From contig CABUBZ010000092.1 in assembly GCA_902489945.1 (NCBI GenBank), positions 1 to 6,216 on the forward strand: a stretch of DNA of 6,216 bases. Direction: 5' to 3'. The position numbers were made by a program, and so were the translations under genes. Shown piece by piece: positions 1 through 4,772 of this stretch. Position 1 is the stretch's first letter, and the number at the start of each line of letters is the position of its first letter. This DNA comes from an uncultured Collinsella sp. (GTDB lineage: Bacteria; Actinomycetota; Coriobacteriia; Coriobacteriales; Coriobacteriaceae). The notes beneath the pieces were generated by a model that made no database searches, was not told the origin of the DNA, and worked only from the letters and a program-made list of their open reading frames with translations.

Positions 1-480
1 CTCGCCGGTCTCCACGTTGCGGCCGATGCGCACGCAGGCAAGCGGACCCTCGAAGGGCACGCCGCCGAGCGTCATAGCCAGAGAGGCGCCCATGACGTTG
101 ATGACGTCGAAGGGGTTAACCTGATCGGCAACGAGCGAGGTGGCGACGATGTGCACCTCGTTGCGGAAGCCGTCCGGGAAGCTCGGGCGGATCGGGCGGT
201 CGATCATACGAGCCGTGAGCGTGGCCTTCTCGCTGGGACGGCCCTCGCGCTTGAGGTAACCACCCGGGATACGGCCGGCAGCGTACATCTTCTCGTTGAA
301 GTCGACGGTCAGCGGGAAGAAGTCGTAATTCTTGCGCTCCTTGGAGACAACCACAGTGTCGAGCATCGTGGTGTCGCCCTGCTTGACCAGACAAGCGCCG
401 GTGGCCTGCTTGGCAAGCTCGCCGGACTCAAAGGTGTAGGTCTTGCCGTACAGCTCAAAGGTCTTAGATACGAGTGTCAT
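1..480 (-). CDS. pnp: Polynucleotide phosphorylase, N-terminal part (partial)
   Basis: The first 160 codons of pnp are present; the gene runs off the left edge. PNPase is a trimeric phosphorolytic 3'-5' exoribonuclease, often associated with the degradosome, that also synthesises RNA tails from nucleoside diphosphates. The visible part is the first RNase PH-like domain. FFPLTVDFNEKMYAAGRIPG (54-73) and REGRPSEKATLTARMIDRPI (78-97) are hallmark blocks with the phosphate- and RNA-contacting basic residues, followed by FPDGFRNEVHIVAT (101-114) and NVMGASLAMTLGGVPFEGP (128-146). The ATG at 480 has AAAGGAG 4 bases upstream. Start and length to the window edge show no frameshift. The second RNase PH domain, KH and S1 domains would be beyond the window. 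The gene follows rpsO across a structured leader with a terminator-like hairpin, so expression is likely tuned by read-through and leader processing. Confidence 0.97.
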   Translation of the reverse strand, partial: MTLVSKTFELYGKTYTFESGELAKQATGACLVKQGDTTMLDTVVVSKERKNYDFFPLTVDFNEKMYAAGRIPGGYLKREGRPSEKATLTARMIDRPIRPSFPDGFRNEVHIVATSLVADQVNPFDVINVMGASLAMTLGGVPFEGPLACVRIGRNVETGE

Positions 481-493
481 TGTTCTCCTTTAC

Positions 494-516
494 CCCACAG
501 GCCCCTTGCCTGCGGG
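494..516 (-). promoter_or_regulatory. Hairpin just upstream of the pnp ribosome binding site
   Basis: On the minus strand CCCGCAGGC (516-508) pairs with GCCTGTGGG (502-494) in a 9-bp stem with one G-U pair and an AAGGG loop. It ends two bases before the Shine-Dalgarno AAAGGAG (491-485). In E. coli, pnp is autoregulated through a leader hairpin cut by RNase III; whether this hairpin plays that part is inference. Confidence 0.55.
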
Positions 517-529
517 CTTCTCATGTGAC

Positions 530-564
530 GCGGGCCCCCTGCCCCCGCCACGCTTCAGAGCGTG
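530..564 (-). promoter_or_regulatory. Stem-loops in the upstream pnp leader
   Basis: CACGCT (564-559) and AGCGTG (554-549) form a 6-bp stem with a CTGA loop on the minus strand. Immediately after it, GCGGG (548-544) can pair with CCCGC (534-530). Together with the hairpin at 494-516 this makes the 150-base rpsO-pnp interval structure-rich. I see no convincing separate pnp promoter in it. Confidence 0.45.
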
Positions 565-583
565 ATTGTTCACGCCCTTACAC

Positions 584-615
584 AAAAAGAGCGCCCCGCT
601 GCGCAGGACGCTCTT
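584..615 (-). terminator. Intrinsic terminator between rpsO and pnp
   Basis: On the minus strand, AAGAGCGTCC (615-606) pairs with GGGCGCTCTT (596-587) in a 10-bp stem with one G-U pair, around a 9-base loop, and TTT (586-584) follows. With the two U residues at the stem base this gives a run of five. It begins 15 bases after the rpsO stop. The short U-tract suggests partial termination, leaving some read-through into pnp. Confidence 0.75.
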
Positions 616-630
616 AGCATGTACAAATCC

Positions 631-909
631 TTACTGGATGTTGTCGCGGATGCCCAGAGCCTTGATGAGCTCACGGTACTCGACGATGTCGTTCTTCTTG
701 ATGTAGGAGAGAAGACGACGACGACGGCCAACGAGCATGAGCAGGCCACGACGGGTGTGGAAGTCCTTCTGGTGGGACTTCATGTGCTCGGTCAGCTCCT
801 TGATGCGCTCGGACAGGATGGCGACCTGAACCTTGGGGTTACCGGTATCGACCGGTGAGTTACCGAACTGGGCGGTCAGCTCCGCCTTGCGCTCTTTGGA
901 AACAGTCAT
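631..909 (-). CDS. rpsO: 30S ribosomal protein S15
   Basis: A 92-residue S15, close to the usual 88-89. S15 is a primary binder of the 16S rRNA central domain, contacting the helix 20-21-22 junction, and it forms intersubunit bridge B4. The conserved block from DTGNPKVQVAILSERI (21-36) through LTEHMKSHQKDFHTRRGLLMLVGRRRRLLSY (39-69) is essentially family consensus, with the basic GRRRRLL stretch. The ATG at 909 has AAAGGTG 5 bases upstream; the frame is open further up, but that sequence is leader and not S15-like. It stands apart from recO by 138 bases and from pnp by 150 bases, so it likely has its own promoter. A terminator-like hairpin follows 15 bases after the stop. The rpsO-pnp pairing is conserved across distant bacteria. 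Confidence 0.98.
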   Translation of the reverse strand: MTVSKERKAELTAQFGNSPVDTGNPKVQVAILSERIKELTEHMKSHQKDFHTRRGLLMLVGRRRRLLSYIKKNDIVEYRELIKALGIRDNIQ

Positions 910-929
910 TGTTTCACCTTTCGTTTCGC

Positions 930-945
930 GTCGCCCGCGGGCGAC
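930..945 (-). promoter_or_regulatory. Palindromic hairpin in the rpsO leader
   Basis: GTCGCCCGCGGGCGAC is a perfect 16-base palindrome able to fold as a 6-bp stem with a CGCG loop. It lies 8 bases upstream of the rpsO Shine-Dalgarno sequence (AAAGGTG, 915-921). Further upstream, CCTCG (999-995) can pair with CGAGG (958-954). Ribosomal protein S15 is known to repress its own mRNA through leader structures in several phyla, so this leader is a candidate for such control. That function is inferred, not shown. Confidence 0.45.
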
Positions 946-1014
946 TCTATTCGCCTCGGACTGGGAAGCCGCCGGTGGAGCGAGCATCCAAGGTCGAGGT
1001 ACCAACAGGCCGGT

Positions 1015-1023
1015 ATGTTACCA
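1015..1023 (-). promoter_or_regulatory. Possible extended -10 promoter for rpsO
   Basis: The minus strand reads TGGTAACAT, a fit to the extended -10 form TGnTATAAT (TAACAT differs from TATAAT at two positions). It lies about 25 bases after the recO stop and would start transcription near 1006-1009, giving a leader of roughly 100 bases. No good -35 hexamer is visible at the usual distance; the region there is the GC-rich palindrome GGCGCGCGCC (1029-1038). Confidence 0.35.
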
Positions 1024-1047
1024 CAAGCGGCGCGCGCCTGCACATCA

Positions 1048-1797
1048 TCACCGACCCAACATGAATTCCATCGCGCGGAGCCGCTGATCGGTGTGCGTGG
1101 CGGCCCAAACATGCGAAAGCCCCAGCAAAAAAGCAGCCGTATGCGGATCGATCCGCTCACCTATGAGGGTATCGAACGTCATGGACATCAGGGCGCGCAG
1201 CCATGCGACCTCGCCGGTTGAGACCAACTCGGCGCCCGGAACGCTCGACGCGCATGAGCCGCACATGAGGCCGCCCGCCTGGGGCGAAAAATACGACAGC
1301 ATGGGGTCTCCGCACAGCACGCATGCCGAAAAATCGGGTCGGTAGCCAACGTGCGACAGCAGTTTAAAGACAAAGGCCGCCACGAGCAGGTCCATATGTG
1401 CCGAGTCGAGACCGCTGCCGACAAGCGTGAGCGCTCGCTGCGTGATGGCAAAGGTAAATGGATCCTCAGCATCCTCGAACGAGCAAGCGCGCGCAACCTC
1501 GGCAATCGCGCTGGCGGCACAGGTCGTCTCGTAGTCAGGAGCGGCACCGAGCGGCGCCTCCATAAGCTCCGCCTGGGAAACCACGTCGAGCGACCGTCCA
1601 TGCGCGAGCAGCATATCAACGGTGCAGAAGAGCTCGCAACGGGCCGCAAGGCGACCGCCAGGCTTACGTGCGCCCTTAGCCACGGCACGCACCTGCCGCC
1701 CCCGTTCGTCGAGCATCGTCAAAATCAGGTCGGTTTCCTTGAGCTTCGTCTTGTCGAGGACGAGCACCTTTGTGCGATATGTGCGAGAGCCTGCCAT
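1048..1797 (-). CDS. recO: DNA repair protein RecO
   Basis: A 249-residue RecO, normal length for the family. RecO helps load RecA onto SSB-coated single-stranded DNA with RecR in the RecFOR pathway, and it anneals complementary strands. The N-terminal OB-fold is recognisable from SRTYRTKVLVLDKTKLKETD and the basic segment AVAKGARKPGGRL (38-50). The central and C-terminal helical region carries a zinc-finger-like set CVLCG (Cys159, Cys162) and CGSC (Cys179, Cys182). The ATG at 1797 leaves the family N-terminus intact, but I find no Shine-Dalgarno sequence before it. It lies 12 bases after the era stop behind a hairpin, so translation probably depends on ribosomes finishing era. It is the last gene of the close-packed run; no convincing terminator follows it before rpsO. 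Confidence 0.93.
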   Translation of the reverse strand: MAGSRTYRTKVLVLDKTKLKETDLILTMLDERGRQVRAVAKGARKPGGRLAARCELFCTVDMLLAHGRSLDVVSQAELMEAPLGAAPDYETTCAASAIAEVARACSFEDAEDPFTFAITQRALTLVGSGLDSAHMDLLVAAFVFKLLSHVGYRPDFSACVLCGDPMLSYFSPQAGGLMCGSCASSVPGAELVSTGEVAWLRALMSMTFDTLIGERIDPHTAAFLLGLSHVWAATHTDQRLRAMEFMLGR

Positions 1798-1798
1798 G

Positions 1799-1824
1799 AA
1801 CGCCGAGGCTTAATCTTCGGCGTT
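1799..1824 (-). promoter_or_regulatory. Hairpin spanning the era stop and abutting the recO start
   Basis: On the minus strand AACGCCGA (1824-1817) and TCGGCGTT (1806-1799) form a perfect 8-bp stem around a 10-base loop. The loop contains the era stop codon TAA (1812-1810), and the stem ends one base before the recO ATG. No U-tract follows, so it is not an intrinsic terminator. A role in coupling recO translation to era is inferred. Confidence 0.55.
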
Positions 1825-2880
1825 ATAGCCAAAGCGGCGGATTTGCGCCTCGTCATCGCGCCAGCCGGCCTTAACCTTCACGTCGAGCTCCAAAAAGACC
1901 TGAGTGCCAAAGATACGCTCAAGATCGCGACGGGCATCGATGCCGATATGCTTAATCATCTCGCCGCCCTTGCCGATGATGATGCCCTTCTGCCCCTCGC
2001 GCTCGACGTAAATCGTGGCGTGCACGCGCAGGACCTTCTTAGTCTGCTCGAGCGCGTCACAGATGACGCCCACGGAGTGAGGGATCTCGTCGCGGGTGCG
2101 ACGCAGGACCTTCTCGCGCACAAACTCGGCCACGAGGGTCTCGTCGGACGCGTCGGTGCCCATGTCCTCGGGGAACCAACGCGGGCCCTCGGGCAAGAAG
2201 TGAGCGACGGTCTCGATAAAAGCGTCGACGTTGAAGTTCTTGACCGACGACGTCACGATCTCGTCATCATATTCCATGAGCTCGTGGGCTGCCTTAAGCT
2301 GCTCCATGACCTGTGCGGGATCGGCCTCGTCGGCCTTCGTGAGCACCAGGACCTTTTTGGAGCGGGCATTCTTGACGCGCTCGGCGACCCAGGCGTCTCC
2401 CCTGCCAATCGGCTTGGTGGCGTCAATCAAAAACGCGACAACATCGACATCGTTCAGTTCAAACAACGCGCTCTTGTTGAGCTCGGAGCCCAGGCCGTCC
2501 TTAGGCTTGTGAATACCCGGCGTATCAACGAAGACCAGCTGGTAACCGGAGCGGTTGACCACGGCGCGCATACGGCGGCGGGTCGTCTGAGCCACCGGAG
2601 AGGTAATAGCAACCTTCTTGCCGTAACAGGCGTTGAGCAGCGTGGACTTGCCGGCATTAGGGCGACCGACCAGGGCCACAAAGCCGCTGCGGAAACCGGG
2701 TTCCACGTCACCAAAGCCCGCGAGGGTCTCGCCCTCGTCGCACAGGGCATCGAGTTCCTCGTCGCTCATACCCTCAAACGGGTCGAACTCCTCGACCTCG
2801 TCAAACGAATCGGCACCTTCAGCCTCGTCCAGGACTTCGTCATCCAAAACCTCATCGGTAGGCTGCATATTGTCGGACAT
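1810..2880 (-). CDS. era: GTPase Era with a long acidic N-terminal extension
   Basis: A 356-residue GTPase, about 55 longer than E. coli Era (about 300). Era binds the 3' end of 16S rRNA and controls 30S maturation. The GTPase core starts near residue 64: G1 GRPNAGKST (72-80), a G2 region with TTRRR (99-103), G3 DTPG (119-122), G4 TKAD (181-184, where Era usually has NKxD) and G5 SSV (211-213, usually SA). The C-terminal KH domain contains IIGKGGEMIKHIG (301-313), preceded by DEIPHSVGV and followed by the conserved KAGWRDD. These features separate it from EngA and EngB. The first 62 residues contain 25 Asp/Glu and no Lys/Arg, with a tandem DEVLD repeat. The ATG at 2880 has AAAGGGA 5 bases upstream. 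An internal ATG at codon 38 is an alternative start, still upstream of the G domain. Gaps to dgkA and recO are 12 bases each. Confidence 0.95.
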   Translation of the reverse strand: MSDNMQPTDEVLDDEVLDEAEGADSFDEVEEFDPFEGMSDEELDALCDEGETLAGFGDVEPGFRSGFVALVGRPNAGKSTLLNACYGKKVAITSPVAQTTRRRMRAVVNRSGYQLVFVDTPGIHKPKDGLGSELNKSALFELNDVDVVAFLIDATKPIGRGDAWVAERVKNARSKKVLVLTKADEADPAQVMEQLKAAHELMEYDDEIVTSSVKNFNVDAFIETVAHFLPEGPRWFPEDMGTDASDETLVAEFVREKVLRRTRDEIPHSVGVICDALEQTKKVLRVHATIYVEREGQKGIIIGKGGEMIKHIGIDARRDLERIFGTQVFLELDVKVKAGWRDDEAQIRRFGYNAED

Positions 2881-2892
2881 GGGAATCCCTTT

Positions 2893-3270
2893 CTAAATAA
2901 AGTCGAGCGCGTGGGCAAAGACAAGCAAGCCCACGATCGCGGCGGTAATGGAAAGAACGTATACAGACGCAGCGGCAATATCTTTCGCGCGCTTGGCCAG
3001 CGGATGCAGCTCCTGGGTCGCCAGGTCGACAATCGCCTCCATGGCGGTATTGCACAGCTCGCCGTGAATCACCAGGCCGCAGCAGATGATGACCGTAGCC
3101 CACTCGGCAATATCGAGCCCCACGATGCAGCCGGCAATGACGGTGCACACGCCCGCCACGAGCATGACCTTGATATTGCGCTCGGTCTTGACGGCGGTGA
3201 CGAAGCCCTCCATAGCGTATGAGAACGACTTTAAAAAGGACGGATGGTCCTTGTTCGATCCGGGAATCAT
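2893..3270 (-). CDS. dgkA: Diacylglycerol kinase family protein, probable undecaprenol kinase
   Basis: A 125-residue integral membrane kinase of the small prokaryotic DgkA type. Three hydrophobic segments are visible, at about residues 33-51, 56-70 and 99-120. The signature HGELCNTAMEAIVDLAT (69-85) carries Glu71, Asn74 and Glu78, equivalent to the catalytic and metal-binding E-x-x-N-x-x-x-E of E. coli DgkA. HPLAKRAKDIAAASV (89-103) is the second conserved block. In Gram-positive bacteria these enzymes mainly phosphorylate undecaprenol, feeding the lipid carrier pool for cell-wall synthesis; the undecaprenol preference here is inferred from family and neighbourhood, not seen. AGGAG overlaps the ybeY stop and sits 6 bases before the ATG. 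In many Firmicutes the same gene lies between ybeY and era, often with cdd after it; cdd is absent here. Confidence 0.92.
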   Translation of the reverse strand: MIPGSNKDHPSFLKSFSYAMEGFVTAVKTERNIKVMLVAGVCTVIAGCIVGLDIAEWATVIICCGLVIHGELCNTAMEAIVDLATQELHPLAKRAKDIAAASVYVLSITAAIVGLLVFAHALDFI

Positions 3271-3279
3271 AGACGGCTC

Positions 3280-3789
3280 CTAGTCGTGGGCATGATTGGT
3301 TATGGGGCCGACGTGGACCAGCTTGGGGTCCTCGCCGCGCTCGAGCGCCAGGTCGCTCAGAATGGCATCCTCACGTGCCTCCATGACCTCGGCCTCGTCG
3401 TCCTCGATGTGGTCATAGCCCAGCAGGTGCAGCATTCCGTGCACGAGCATCAGTCGGCACTCATCGGCGGGACTGTTGCCAAAGCCGGGGGCCTGGCGGG
3501 CAATAACCTGCGGGGCCAGGATAATATCGCCGAGCTCAAGCGTCTCGTCGGCGGGAATGTCCTCGTCAAAGGCCGAGTCGCATTCAAACGAGAGCACGTC
3601 GGTGGTGCGATCGATGCCGCGCCACTCGTGGTTGAGCTCGTGCATCTCGTCTTCATCGACATACGAAAGGGAAATCTCAACCTCACGCTCAACACCCTCG
3701 GCGGCAAGCACAACTCCGCAGATGTGCTCCACCTCCTGGGCATCGAGCAGCGTATCGAGCTCGGCATCGTTGCTGATCAATACACTCAA
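3280..3789 (-). CDS. ybeY: Endoribonuclease YbeY (16S rRNA maturation factor)
   Basis: A 169-residue UPF0054 protein. The zinc-binding signature HGMLHLLGYDH lies at residues 117-127, with His117, His121 and His127 as expected metal ligands. Upstream, LNHEWRGIDRTTDVLSF (52-68) and LELGDIILAPQV (84-95) match the conserved family segments. YbeY is a metal-dependent single-strand endoribonuclease that acts in 16S rRNA 3'-end processing and 70S quality control; in other bacteria it works with YbeZ/PhoH and Era, both encoded next to it. The start is TTG with a good Shine-Dalgarno sequence and overlaps the phoH stop, so translation is probably coupled. Residues after about 140 form an acidic, then histidine-containing tail (ending ITNHAHD) beyond the catalytic motif. 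The TAG stop overlaps the dgkA ribosome binding site, and dgkA starts 9 bases later. Confidence 0.95.
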   Translation of the reverse strand: MSVLISNDAELDTLLDAQEVEHICGVVLAAEGVEREVEISLSYVDEDEMHELNHEWRGIDRTTDVLSFECDSAFDEDIPADETLELGDIILAPQVIARQAPGFGNSPADECRLMLVHGMLHLLGYDHIEDDEAEVMEAREDAILSDLALERGEDPKLVHVGPITNHAHD

Positions 3790-4772
3790 CGGGACTCCTT
3801 TCGATCGTGTGCGCGCTGCTCACGCGCATCGTCGTATGCATCATAGGCCTCAACGATACGGCCCACCAGGGCATGGCGAACCACATCGGCACGCTCCAGG
3901 TGAGAAAACGTCACATCGTCGACGCGACCCAAAACCCTTTCGACATCGGCAAGACCGCCGCGGCGACCCACCAGGTCACGCTGGCTCAGGTCGCCGGTAA
4001 TCACGAACTTGGAATTAAAACCCAGACGCGTCAGGAACATCTTCATCTGCTCAGGCGTTGTGTTTTGTGCCTCATCGAGCACCACAAAGGCATCACTCAG
4101 CGTTCGACCGCGCATGTAGGCGAGCGGGGCGATCTCGATCACGCCACGCTCCATAAGCTCATCGGTGCGCTCGCGATCCATCATGTCAAAGAGGGCATCA
4201 TAGAGCGGGCGCATATACGGGTCGATCTTTTCCTCGAGGGTGCCGGGCAAAAAGCCCAGGTTCTCCCCCGCCTCGACAACCGGGCGCGTCAGGATCAGGC
4301 GGCCTACCTCATGGCGCTTGAGCGCGGCGACGGCGAGCGCCATGGCCAGATAGGTTTTACCGGTACCGGCGGGACCGAGGCCAAACGTGATGGTAGAAGA
4401 GCGGATGGCATCCACATAGCGCTTTTGGCCGAGCGTCTTGGGGCGGATAACGCGACCGCGATACGATAGCAGCACGTCATCGCGCAGCGATGAGGCATCA
4501 TGCTCGCCGTCGCGCAGAACGGCCAGACAGCGCGAGACATCATCGGCAGAAAGCGTGCGCCCCGCAGCAGCCTCACGAAAGGCATGTTCGAAAAAACGCG
4601 CGACCAGCTCAACCTCGTCCGGATCGCCGCTCACGGCAACGCTGTCACCGCGGGCAACCACATGGGCGCGCACCAAGTTCTCGAGTGCACGAAGGACGCC
4701 GTCGCCGGCGCCCAAAACGCGCGAGGGGTCGATACCCTCGGGAACGGTAAGTCTAATCTTCGAGGCTTCCAT
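3786..4772 (-). CDS. phoH: PhoH-like (YbeZ-type) P-loop ATPase
   Basis: With the ATG at 4772 the product has 328 residues, normal for the YbeZ/PhoH family. The frame stays open to an ATG at 4877, but that extension overlaps conserved mtaB sequence and reads as unrelated residues, so I reject it. Residues 1-90 form the family's N-terminal region, with a KH-like section around VARGDSVAVSGDPDEVE. The segment IRPKTLGQKRYVDAI precedes Walker A GPAGTGKT (133-140), Walker B FVVLDEAQNT (229-238) and the sensor-like TGDLSQRD (259-266). PhoH proteins bind and hydrolyse ATP and are proposed RNA helicases or remodellers. YbeZ partners the rRNA endoribonuclease YbeY, whose gene comes next and shares the stop region (TTGA overlap). 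The exact biochemical role is not settled. It is probably cytosolic and co-expressed with ybeY for rRNA maturation. Confidence 0.93.
   Translation of the reverse strand: MEASKIRLTVPEGIDPSRVLGAGDGVLRALENLVRAHVVARGDSVAVSGDPDEVELVARFFEHAFREAAAGRTLSADDVSRCLAVLRDGEHDASSLRDDVLLSYRGRVIRPKTLGQKRYVDAIRSSTITFGLGPAGTGKTYLAMALAVAALKRHEVGRLILTRPVVEAGENLGFLPGTLEEKIDPYMRPLYDALFDMMDRERTDELMERGVIEIAPLAYMRGRTLSDAFVVLDEAQNTTPEQMKMFLTRLGFNSKFVITGDLSQRDLVGRRGGLADVERVLGRVDDVTFSHLERADVVRHALVGRIVEAYDAYDDAREQRAHDRKESR
3795..3801 (-). promoter_or_regulatory. Ribosome binding site of ybeY, supporting a TTG start
   Basis: AAAGGAG on the minus strand, a 5-base spacer (TCCCG), then TTG at 3789-3787. The motif lies within the last codons of phoH. 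The TTG shares two bases with the phoH stop TGA (3788-3786), giving a four-base TTGA overlap typical of coupled genes. Confidence 0.75.

Noticed and set aside
151..528. Plus-strand open frame opposite pnp
   Set aside because: It is antisense to a clear PNPase N-terminus, continues through the leader hairpins, and its translation shows no family features.
910..1005. Upstream extension of rpsO to an ATG at 1005
   Set aside because: The extra 32 residues are not S15-like and contain the leader palindrome; the ATG at 909 has a proper ribosome binding site and gives a normal S15 length.
1029..1038. GGCGCGCGCC palindrome after recO as a terminator
   Set aside because: It is a short GC palindrome with no U-tract on the minus strand, so it does not qualify as an intrinsic terminator.
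1351..3222. A 623-codon open frame on the plus strand opposite recO, era and dgkA
   Set aside because: It lies in the exactly codon-aligned antisense frame of all three genes, which happen to share one frame. Stops there would need sense codons TTA, CTA or TCA, which are rare in this GC-rich genome. The minus-strand proteins are clear family members and the antisense translation resembles no family I know.
3244..4469. Long plus-strand open frames opposite ybeY (3244-3846) and phoH (3807-4469)
   Set aside because: Same explanation: codon-aligned antisense shadows of well-recognised genes, with no recognisable domain in the translations.
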